A stretch of 64,000 nucleotides of DNA, taken from Ferrimonas sp. YFM. Lineage in GTDB: Bacteria > Pseudomonadota > Gammaproteobacteria > Enterobacterales > Shewanellaceae. Below the pieces are notes generated by a model that was not told the origin of the DNA, made no database searches, and saw only the letters and a program-made list of their open reading frames with translations. The position numbers were made by a program, and so were the translations under genes. Location: positions 3,348,001 through 3,412,000 of the forward strand of contig NZ_AP027368.1 in assembly GCF_030296015.1 (NCBI RefSeq). The letters run 5' to 3'. Positions 51,555 to 61,500 of the stretch are shown here, one piece after another (the stretch's first letter is position 1; each line of letters starts with the position of its first letter).

Positions 51555-54395
51555 ATGAAGCCGGCGCTTATCGCGTCCCTGATGCTCAGTGCATCTGTGG
51601 CCGCCAACCCAGTCAGTCAGATCCCCGGCCTGGGCGGGGCCTATCACGCCACCAAGGTGCTGAAAGAGGAGATCCTGAGCGCCGGCACCCTGGCGGTGAC
51701 CGCCTCCCGGGACGCCGCCCTGTTTACCATCGGCGGCACTACATTGGATGCCTACATCCTGACCCTGCCACTGGACGGGGCCACCAAAAGCCGGGTAATC
51801 AAGCGACTAGCCAATCCCATGTACGCCATCCAGTTGGGCCACTTCCTCTACATGTTTAAGGAGCGCTACGGCGACTACGACGGCGAGGACCAGTTCAAAC
51901 AGCACCTGCTGAAGCACTATTCACACCACCAGCTGACTGGCTACCAGCACTCCCTGTTCACTCTGGAGGCCCCTGCTTCTGATGGCCATGAAGCCGACTC
52001 CAAATCTCTTATCGACGATCAGTTCATCGCCACCCTGGTGTCTCTGTACGATGCCCTGTTCAACAACGATGAGTGGGTACTGGGGCGTCACCTGCCGGAC
52101 CACTACCGCTACCTGGGCGAAACAGAGAAAGACAAGGCCCTGATTGCCCGCATTCAGCCTCTGGTGATTGGCCTGTTGGAACCTGTGGAAGCGGGCATGG
52201 AGCCCGGGGAGTTCAAGAACGCCGTCAGGGAGATCATCGCCGATAATGCGCCGGAGCAGGCGGGTAAGGTGAATAACAAGGCGGAAGCGATCACCATCAC
52301 CCTGATCGACTTCGTTCGCTACAACGTGCTGAAGAGCTATCGCCAGTTTGTCTGGGAGGAGAGCCGGGCCGAGGCGCAGGCCAACTGGATGATCCGCCAG
52401 CTGGATGAGGACCCCAAGGCCCTGGTGGATTACCTCAGTAGCCGGGACCAGCGCCGCTTTGCGGTACAGGTGACCGTGGATGGCTTACAGCAGGGACTGA
52501 TGGCCGCCCTGGTCGCCCCGAAGGGCAGCCCCTTCCTAAGCCAGGCCCTGGCAATGCACAACAACAAGGACAATCTGAATCCCAAAGGGGAAAAAAGCGC
52601 CCAACCTGAGCATCAGCAGCAGATCACCTACCTGACCCAGCTGGTGGAAACGCCACAGCAGGATGAACACTACCTGCCCTTTTTCAAGACCCTCTACGCC
52701 CAGCCTCAGGGGATAGTCCAGCACGGGGTGTCCACCACGCCCACCATCAGTGTGCGCAACCTGCCCATTATCAAAACCGGCGCCGATGTCGCCGGCAGTG
52801 GCGGTACCGGCATCCCCAATTTTCACTTTGTGGACAGGGGCCAGGACCGCGCCTACTACTTTTACGGCAACGACGCCCTGCAGCTGGAGCGCCTGTTCGA
52901 ACAGCGCGGCGCCAAGACCATGTTTGACCGTCTTGATCATCTGAAAACCATGAGCTGCAACGCTCAGTACGACTGGAACAGCCAGGTGGGTTATGACGCC
53001 CTGGTCAATCTGGGCCTGGGTGAAGTGGTGCGGGACTTTGGCGAGCGCCGCTGTGCCGGAGAGCTGGCCCGACGGGCCAAGGTGCATCCCAGGTTGCAGT
53101 CGGCCCGAACCGAGCTGCTGAGTCTGATTGCCGACTATCAGGCCACCAGTTGGCTGCTGCCCCTGAGCAAGGCCTCGCAGAAGCGTCACCTGGAGCAGAA
53201 GATTGAGCAGTTGGCGCAGCTATCCGAACAGGGGATGCCGGACTACCTGCTGATCTACAACCCCTGGCCGGATCATTTCGCCCACTTCAAGGGGCCCTTC
53301 AGTGACGAGATCATCGCCCCCACCGGCGAGCTGAACCGCCTGGACTACTGGCTGAGCGAGTACGACGGTTACTACCAACAGGCCGGCATCAATCAACGCA
53401 CCCTGTGGGGCATGGCGGGGGATCACGGCCTGACGCCCATCTATTGGGCGGTCAATCCCCAGGAACAGGCCCTTGAACCGCTGCAGCAAGAGCTGGGCTA
53501 CCCCCTGACCATCCGAAAAATCTCCTCGGATGAGGGGGAGGGCCCCAAGATCACCAATGCCCATCATTTCCCCAGCAATCATGGCCTGGATCTGGTGATC
53601 GCCTCCACCGCCGGCGGCAACTTTATGCTGGACCTGTTCAACTCCCACAGCGGCTGGCAGACCCAGCCCCTGTATCGGGAGCTGACTCAGTGGCAACCCA
53701 ATCAGGCGCCGGATGGCAGCAAGGTGGACCTTATTGAGGAGCTGACCACCCGGCTGGCTTCCAGCCTGGACTACCTGGCGGTGAGGGAGACCCCCTGCAC
53801 CACCGAGATGTGCACCCTGAGGCTGGTGGCCCACAGAGACGGACAGCGCCGGGACGAGCTGATTCAACGTCATGGCGACAGGCTGCATTATCGCAGTGCC
53901 GACGCCACAACCACGCCGGTACTGCTGCAATTGACGGAGTCCAATCCCTGGGAAGCCCCGCTGGATCGGGCGCACCAACAGGAGAAAGCGCGGCTGTTGA
54001 CCGCCTGTCTGGATGCCCCAGTGGCCGACCCCAAACAGTGGTGTACCAGCGGTCAGTGGCGGCAGCTGACCCGGCTGACCCCAAGACCAGATTCGGTCAA
54101 TCAGCTGGCCCACCTCTACGATGAGGACAGGGCCGGCACCATCAACCTGTTCCCCGCCGAAGGGGTGGGCTACAACACCCTGGTGCCCGGGCGCCATGCG
54201 GGCGAGCACTACCTGGAGAAGGACGCCTTCCTCGGGTTCTGGGGCACGCCGGTGAAGGCGAACACCCAGGTGCCCACTGCCATCAACGGTTCGCTGGCGC
54301 CGACCCTGTATGAGTACCTGACCGGAGAGGGAGTTACGCCGGGAGAGGATGGCTGGGGCTTCCCCTCACTGTGGCCTGAACTCAAGGAGCGCTGA
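51555..54395 (+). CDS. large secreted alkaline-phosphatase-superfamily phosphodiesterase
   Basis: 946 residues with a short signal peptide (MKPALIASLMLSASVAA). The type I phosphodiesterase/nucleotide pyrophosphatase core runs from about residue 385: the nucleophile loop STTPTISVRNLP, YNPWPDHFAHFKGPFSD with a metal-binding Asp and His, AGDHGLTP (Asp and His near 623), PSNHGLD, and PGRHAGEHY near residue 880. The N-terminal 380 residues are helical and unrecognised. It would cleave phosphodiesters or phosphomonoesters in the periplasm or outside. Divergent from csgE. Its last 14 bases overlap the convergent hydroxylase gene. Confidence 0.75.
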   Translation: MKPALIASLMLSASVAANPVSQIPGLGGAYHATKVLKEEILSAGTLAVTASRDAALFTIGGTTLDAYILTLPLDGATKSRVIKRLANPMYAIQLGHFLYMFKERYGDYDGEDQFKQHLLKHYSHHQLTGYQHSLFTLEAPASDGHEADSKSLIDDQFIATLVSLYDALFNNDEWVLGRHLPDHYRYLGETEKDKALIARIQPLVIGLLEPVEAGMEPGEFKNAVREIIADNAPEQAGKVNNKAEAITITLIDFVRYNVLKSYRQFVWEESRAEAQANWMIRQLDEDPKALVDYLSSRDQRRFAVQVTVDGLQQGLMAALVAPKGSPFLSQALAMHNNKDNLNPKGEKSAQPEHQQQITYLTQLVETPQQDEHYLPFFKTLYAQPQGIVQHGVSTTPTISVRNLPIIKTGADVAGSGGTGIPNFHFVDRGQDRAYYFYGNDALQLERLFEQRGAKTMFDRLDHLKTMSCNAQYDWNSQVGYDALVNLGLGEVVRDFGERRCAGELARRAKVHPRLQSARTELLSLIADYQATSWLLPLSKASQKRHLEQKIEQLAQLSEQGMPDYLLIYNPWPDHFAHFKGPFSDEIIAPTGELNRLDYWLSEYDGYYQQAGINQRTLWGMAGDHGLTPIYWAVNPQEQALEPLQQELGYPLTIRKISSDEGEGPKITNAHHFPSNHGLDLVIASTAGGNFMLDLFNSHSGWQTQPLYRELTQWQPNQAPDGSKVDLIEELTTRLASSLDYLAVRETPCTTEMCTLRLVAHRDGQRRDELIQRHGDRLHYRSADATTTPVLLQLTESNPWEAPLDRAHQQEKARLLTACLDAPVADPKQWCTSGQWRQLTRLTPRPDSVNQLAHLYDEDRAGTINLFPAEGVGYNTLVPGRHAGEHYLEKDAFLGFWGTPVKANTQVPTAINGSLAPTLYEYLTGEGVTPGEDGWGFPSLWPELKER

Positions 54396-54966
54396 GCTCA
54401 ACCCAGCGCCTGAACTCAGGGGTGACATTCATATCCACCACCAGAGACAGGCGCCGTTCTGTGCCTTGATGGCTCACCTGATGGGGGGCATCGGCGTTGA
54501 TGTACCAGATCTCCCCCTGTTGCATGGGCAGAGTCTCGCCGGCCACATCAAAACTCAGGCCCCGGGGAAGCGCCACGCACAGCTGAAGCCTGGCCTGCCC
54601 CTGCTCGATGCATACGCCGGCATCCCGGTGGGGCAGAATATGGGCACCGGGCTCCAGCGCCATCAACCTGGCCGAGCGCCGCTCTCCAGGCAGGGAGGCC
54701 AGAAGCGCCCGGGTGGCAGGCAACCGGTCTAACACCGCCAGCTCAACCCAGACGTCACTCTCCTCGATGGAGAACAGCTGCAGCAACGGGTGGCTGTGGC
54801 TGTGTTCCTGCGGGGCGGTCAGAGCCAGGGCCTGCCAGCTTCCCACATAGGCCGAACGGTTCACGTGAGCCCACCACAGGGAGGAGCCTGTCAGGCCCTC
54901 CAGCTCAGATTGGATCGGCCCGGCGTCAAACTCGCCCAGTTTCAGCGCGTTCACCACCTGAGTCAT
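54382..54966 (-). CDS. aspartyl/asparaginyl beta-hydroxylase family dioxygenase
   Basis: 194 residues from the ATG at 54966, which overlaps the stop of the giant adhesin gene (TGATG) with GGAG upstream. The Fe(II)/2-oxoglutarate site is visible as ILPHRDAGVCIEQGQARLQL, the second His in NADAPHQVSHQGTERRL and the Arg of RLSLVVDMN. The family hydroxylates Asp or Asn side chains, in known cases in EGF-like or calcium-binding domains. Being coupled to a calcium-type adhesin suggests that protein as its substrate; that is an inference. Confidence 0.8.
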   Translation of the reverse strand: MTQVVNALKLGEFDAGPIQSELEGLTGSSLWWAHVNRSAYVGSWQALALTAPQEHSHSHPLLQLFSIEESDVWVELAVLDRLPATRALLASLPGERRSARLMALEPGAHILPHRDAGVCIEQGQARLQLCVALPRGLSFDVAGETLPMQQGEIWYINADAPHQVSHQGTERRLSLVVDMNVTPEFRRWVELSAP

Positions 54967-55592
54967 CAGAAACGATACTCCAGGCGCACAAAACCGTTGC
55001 CTATCCGGTCGCTGTCCAGTTCGAAATGTTGCCAGCCGCCGCTGAGTTGCCACTGCTGCTGAAGCCGATAGCTGACCCCGACCTCGCCGAACCAGTCTGT
55101 GCCGTCGGCATCGACACGGTACCGCTTACGCTGGCTCTGACTGACCGACTCACCCTCCCAATACCAGCCGCCGCCTCCCAGGGCCAGCCCCCAATGGGTT
55201 CCAAGGGGCCAGTGATAGTGAACCCCCAGGGCCACTCCCTGAGCGGATTTAGGGCCACTGCCCGCTGCCGCCTTTAGTGCCTCGTCAGGATCCAGGGCGG
55301 TGCCGACGTAGTTGAGTTCGTAGTCGCCCAGATCCTGATAATCCATGCGCACCTGCCAACGAGGCGTCAGATCATAGCCCAACCCGACACCCCAACTGAC
55401 GGCGGTGTCATCCACCGACAACTGACTCAGGGTCACCCCCGCCTGCTCCAGGCTCTGACGTATGGCGCCACTGTCCGAGTCTCCCTGGCTGTAACCGCCT
55501 TGCAGGTGAACCCGCCACTGGGCCTGAGCGGCCAAGGGCAGCAGCATGGCGACCCAGATTCCGCGCCTGAACATCAGCGCAAGAAGCGCCAT
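54966..55592 (-). CDS. possible separate OmpA-like product from an internal start
   Basis: In frame with the giant gene, an ATG at 55592 (codon 2521) has GGGGAG five bases upstream and begins MALLALMFRRGIWVAMLLPL then AAQA, which is a normal signal peptide followed by QWRVHLQGGYSQGD and a barrel ending in VRLEYRF, with the terminal Phe of outer-membrane proteins. If used, it gives a 208-residue stand-alone OmpA-like protein. I cannot tell whether it is used; it may be a relic of gene fusion. Confidence 0.4.
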   Translation of the reverse strand: MALLALMFRRGIWVAMLLPLAAQAQWRVHLQGGYSQGDSDSGAIRQSLEQAGVTLSQLSVDDTAVSWGVGLGYDLTPRWQVRMDYQDLGDYELNYVGTALDPDEALKAAAGSGPKSAQGVALGVHYHWPLGTHWGLALGGGGWYWEGESVSQSQRKRYRVDADGTDWFGEVGVSYRLQQQWQLSGGWQHFELDSDRIGNGFVRLEYRF

Positions 55593-58500
55593 CAAGGCTC
55601 CCCACCCCAGAGCACCACCACTGCTTTCGGACACCTTGAGCTCCTCATTGGCGTTCAGGGTGAGCACCAGTTGGCTCTGGGCGGTCGCCCCCAGGGGATC
55701 TCTTACCTGATAGGTCACTCTGTCTTCTCCCTCATAGCCTGGCTTGGGCCGATAACGCAGGCGGTTGTCATCCGTAATGCTGGCCTGCCCCACCTGGGCC
55801 TCCACCCACTCGAGCAACAACAGATCTCCATCCGGGTCACTGTCATTGGCCAGCACATCCACCACGATTTCGGTGAGATCGTCACTCTCCAGGTAATCCG
55901 CCAAAGCCACCGGCGCACCGTTGGCCACCAGGGTCAGCTCGATGCTGCCTTGGGTCGACCCCCCGCGGCCGTCGCTGATGAGGAAGCGGATACGGTCATC
56001 CCCCAGATATCCAACTGGTGGCCGATACACCAGGGCTCCATCGGACTCGACACTCACCTGACCAAGGTCGGCCAGGGCCCACACCATCTCCAGGGCATCC
56101 CCATCCGGGTCTTGCGCCTTCGACAGGGGGTCAAACCGGGTCAGTGAGTCCCTCTGCAGGGTCGCCAGTTGAGTCACCACCGAGGGCGAGCTGTTGCCAT
56201 TGACCGACACAGCCACTCCGCCAGGATCATGGATGTTGCCATCCACCCGGCCATCGGCGTCATTGGGACCACCGTCACTGATGGTCAGCTGCACACACCA
56301 GGCGCCTTCACGCAGGCCAGTTTGCCACTGGGGCGCCCCGGGAGGCGGACAGTAACCGGGCTCGCCGGGAGCACTGTGAATGGCGTCCCCCTGCTGTTCC
56401 ACAAACTGATACCAGCCGAGCTGTGGCGAGTATTTGCGATAGATGGCACCCGCAGGGATGGGCGCTCGCTGAGGCAACACCAGGCGATAGCTCTGCCCGG
56501 CTTCGGGAAGGCCTTCGGCAATGAAGTCGAAGGTGCCCCCCTCGGCCAGATAGCCTTCATCCTCCGGCAGGGGATCCTGTTTATCCACCCAGACGCTGCG
56601 GCGCTGACCTTCGCTGGCCAGGATGCCTGTCCGCAGGCACACCCCCTCCTCTCCTTCAAACAGGTACTGCTGCTGAACCTGAAGCTCTTCGGGCTGCAGA
56701 TGACACTGTTCCAGTGCGTCCAGGTAATCTGGGATGCCGTCGTTGTCGCTGTCGCCATACCCCTCGTGGCTGTCGGGCAGCAGGTCGCCGTCGCTGTCCT
56801 CCTCACCCAATGGAGCCAGTGAAGACACCAGTTGCAGGGTCAGCCCCTCCCGGGTGCTGAGTTCACCGTCAGAGACGGTCACCTCGAGGCGATAGTCACC
56901 CGGGGCCATCGACTGAGGGTCCAGGGTAAAGCTGGCAGGGTCACTGTCCTGATCCACCAACTCTCCGCTCTCCCAGGTCAGGGTCAGAGAGTCCTGAGGG
57001 TTGGGGTCCTCAGCCGATGCCTGTATCACCACAGGACCGGCATCCTGGGCAATCAGGGTACGGTTCTCTGAGGACTGAGTGGCGCTCAACGCCAGCTGTG
57101 GCGCTAGGTTGCCGTCGCTGATGGTCAAGATGAAGCGCCCCTTGTGCCCCAGGTTCAGTGCCGAATCCAGAGTCAGCTCGACCGTCTCATCCTGCTCCGA
57201 CTGCTCATCGGCGAGGATGGTCAGAGTCACCTCGGCGTAACGCCCTGAGGTCACCACGAAGCGGTCGGTCTCCAGCTGATAATCCACTCCCTGCTCGGCG
57301 GTGCCGGACAGGGTAAAAGGCAGTTCCAGCGGATAGGTCACCGCATCGCCATTGAGACTCAGGGCAATGGTCACCTCACGGCCCTCCGCAGCACTCTGGT
57401 CCTTGTGCAGATTGACCATGGGGTGCACCTTCACCAGTTGACTGGCGGTGGCGCTGTTGCCCTGCCCATCCTGGGTCTGCCAATAGACCTGATGCCCCCC
57501 TGGGCGCAGCAAGGGTTCCCCCTGAACCAGACTGACCGGCAGGGGTTCGCCGGAGGCATCCACCGCCTTGGCCACCCCCAGGTCGACCCGGGTAAACAGG
57601 GCGTCGGCATTGACCTCCACCGGCTCCGGCGGCGTCAGTTCGGGCAGGCCCTCCAGTTCGCCGTCGCCGACGCTCAGAGCCACGGTGGCATTGGCAGTCT
57701 CGCCCTCCTCATCGGCCACCAGGTAGCTCAGCACCACTTCGCCACCGAATCCCGGCTCCAGATCCAGAGTCAGCAGCTGGGTTTCAATGGTCACTTGCCC
57801 CAAGCTGGACTGGGCACTGACCAGAGTCAGGGGATCCCCATCCACGTCGCTGTCGTTCTCCAGCACCAGCAGGGGATAGCGACCCTGCTCATTGGCAGCC
57901 ACGGCGAAGGTGTCGTCCACCGCCACCGGTGTATCATTCACCGGAGTAACCTCAATGGTAACCGTGAAGGCGTCGGACTCCAGTTCGCCGTCGGAAGCGA
58001 CCAACTGCAGGCTGTCCTGGCCATTGAAGTCCTGATTCGGGGTGTAGTGCCACGACCCACCGTTTTCACTCAGCCGCCCCTCACTGGGCTCTGCGTCCAG
58101 GCGGTAGCTCAGGCTGTCCCCCTCCTGGTCCACCTGGGGCAGGTTCAGGGTCAGTGCCGTGTCCTCTTCGGTAGTCAGGGTCAAACCCGCCACCATGGGG
58201 GCATCGTTGCTGTTGACCACGGTAATGGTGAAGGGACCGATGCTGGCGCTGGCACCGGCGGCATCGGCCACTGTGATGGTGATGCCGCCATGACTGCCCA
58301 CGTGCTCATTGGTGGGCGTCCCCCACAGCCGACCGCTGGCCACATCGAAGCTGGCCCACGCTGGCAGGCCACTGATGCTGAAGCTGTGGCTGTCGAAGCT
58401 GTCGTCATCGCTGAGCCCAGGGCTGAAGCTGTAGGCGCTGTCCTCCTCCACGCTCACCGCCGGAGTGCCGGAGAGCTGAGGCGCCAGGTTGTACTGTTTC

Positions 58501-61500
58501 AGTACCTCGTCCGTGGCTCCCTCCCCCTGGTTGCCGGCCTCATCGGTCAGGATGAAGGTGAGGGTCAGCGTGCCTTGTGACAAGGCGGACACATCGATGT
58601 CGGCAAAGACCTGATCCGTTTGCGCCAGCGCGCCACTGGCGGAGACAGTGCCGCCCTGCCCGTCTTCAATGCTATAGGCGTACTGCTCGCCGGCGCTTCC
58701 GCCCTCCAGCAGGAAGCTCATCGCCCCCTGGTTGTACGCATGGATTCGCTGCTGCTCAATGGTGACCCCATACTGCTCAGGCGCCTGGGTGTCGACCACC
58801 AGTTGCGCATCCAGGCTCTCCACCTTGGTGTTGCCCGCTTTGTCCTCCAGGGTCAGCTCAACGTTGTAGCTGCCGTCCTCCAGGTTGTCGGCAGTGGCGG
58901 CCAGGCTCCAGGCGCTGTCACTCAGGGTATTTGGGGTAAAAGGACCATAAACACCGCCATCGGAATGCAGCAGGCGGATGCTCATGCTTTCCATGCCCCC
59001 CGCTTCCACCAGGGTGCCAGTCAGAGAGGGGGTGTTGTCATTGGTCAGCTGCGCCTCCATCTGCGCTACCGGGGCGATGGAGTCGTGCACCAGAGTCGGC
59101 AGCGCCACGGGAGCCGAGCGGTTACCGGCGTCATCCTCGGCCACCGCCACCAGATGGGTGGCACTGTTGTCCGCCAGTGTCAGGGCAAACTGCCAGCTGC
59201 CACCGCTGACCGTGGCCGTCTCCAGAGCCGTCTCGTTGTCGGCCACCCCATTGTTGTCGGCATCGGCCAACAACAGTACCCGGACGCCATCCTCACTGTG
59301 AGAGCCGCTCAGAGTCAGCGCCGTAGTGATCTGATAGGTGTCTTCAACGGGTGACACCAACACAGGCGACACGGGGACGGTGGAGTCCTCCAGGAAACTG
59401 CCGATGGCGGCGTCGCTGTAATTGCCCACCTCATCCTGGGCCCGCAACACGAAATGGTTTTCCCCATCCTGACTCAGGGTGGCCTCCAGGGACCAGTCAC
59501 CGGCCACCACGGTGGCCGTGGCCAGCGCCGCATCGCTATCGGCAATGCCGTCACCGTTGGCATCGGTCAGCAGCAGAATCTGCACCCCATTCTCTGAATA
59601 GCCCTGCTGAGACAGGGTCAGGGTGTCGGCGTTCAGGGTCTGGGCGCTTTGCGCCGCAGAAGGCGCTGCCGGGGCCAGGGTGTCCACCATCAAACCGGTT
59701 TCGGTCACCGCTGAGAAACTCAGCTGCGCCGGGTTGCCGTTGCCGTCCTCGGCGGTATCCCCCTGGGTATCTATGGCGGTGACCGTCACCCCGTCGTCGT
59801 CATTGTCGCCACTTTGAACCTGATAGCTGAACACCAGTTCGTTGCTGTTGTGGCCGGACACCAGTTCGGCCGTTCGGCTAACGCTGCCCAGAGTCAGGCG
59901 GGCAACACTGTTGGTGCCGGAAAGCAAGATGACGTCATCCAGCGCAGCCCGCACCTCGATGCTGTCGCCCGCCTTCAAGGTGCCGCTACTCAGAGACACA
60001 GAGGTCACCTGAGGGCCCAACGCATCTTTGTTGGCGGTATCCGTGACGGGACCAACAAGATTACCGGCGGCATCGGTCAACTCTACAGACAGTGTCAAAG
60101 TACCATCCGCCAAACTGCTGACATCGATGCTGCCAAACTGAGCATTGGCCGCGGCCACATTCAAGCCCGAAGCCATCAACGGAGTGCCACCTCCACTGGA
60201 GCTGATCTGGTAACTCAGGGTTCCAGACTCGGCGCCAGATAGAGTAAAGGCAAAGCCTCCCTGATTACTGGCGTTGATGTCTGCATCAATGGAGACGGAT
60301 GCAAGACTTGCCACTGTGTCTTTGTCTGCGGTATCGGATACTGCGGAAGCTGTGTTGCCTGCCTGATCCGACACCACGACAGCAAGAGTCAAGGTCCCAT
60401 CTGGCAGGCCGCTGACATCAATGAGCTCCACACGGTCACTACTGGTGGAAAGAGAGCCGTTGCCAGTGATATCCGTGCCGCCGGCATCACTACTGATGCT
60501 GTAATTGAAATCGGCTCCCGATTCAGCGCCAGCGAACTGAAAACCTATCTGTAGCTGATTGCTCCCATTAACCGGATCCTGAAGAAAGGCCACGCTGTGC
60601 CCCGTCGGAGCGGTAGTGTCAACCGTGAACTCACTTAAGGTCAGCGCACTACTCGCATTACCCGCCGAATCCGTGAGAGTCACAGAGCAATCGGCGTAAC
60701 TGCCGTCACTCAAAGGGGTCGCATTATCCGGCTGACTGAGAGTAATGGTGATGTTACCGCTGGTGACTGCCCCTTCCTCACCACTGCCGCAACTGCCGCC
60801 AACGGTCAGGGTACCTGCTTCAGAACCGCTGACTACGGCCGTAGGGGTTGAGTCAGGCGTAGGTGTGGTCACCGCTGTCACTTCATTGAGCGTTGGCACT
60901 ACGCCATCCACCAACACTGCCGATAAACTGCCGACGCTATTCAGGGTTATGTTCAAATCATTCCCTGCCGCATCTTTGAGGCTGCCGCCATTGACATCCA
61001 AACTGGTGCCAAGGGCGATGCCGTCCCCATCAAGATCTCCGGCTTGAACCACATAGCGGAAGGTGATTATTGAGCTGGCATCGCCACTGAGGTAATCGGC
61101 GTATCGAGTTTCGGTACCAAGGGTAAGCACCAACCTCGGCGAGCCAATGACATTCAGCGTGCTATCGACATTGACCACAAAGTCCAGGTTTGTCCCTATT
61201 CCGTAGGTAGCATTGCCAGGTACTGATACCGAACTGACAACGGGAGCAATGTCGTCAACAAGCAGAGTCCCGCTGCCATTGGTAACCGGTGTGGTCGAGG
61301 CCATTTGAGAACCGCTTTCCCCCACCGTCAGGTCAGCATCCCCATCCACAGAGAGGATGACAGAGGCGTTGTGATTAATGCTGATGCTGGTAAGAAACCC
61401 ATCGATCACATAGGTCTCGCTGGCCCCATCGGCCACACTGATGCTCAGTCCTGAAAAACTGATGGTATCTGTCGCCGGGTTGTAACTGCCGCTCTGCTCA

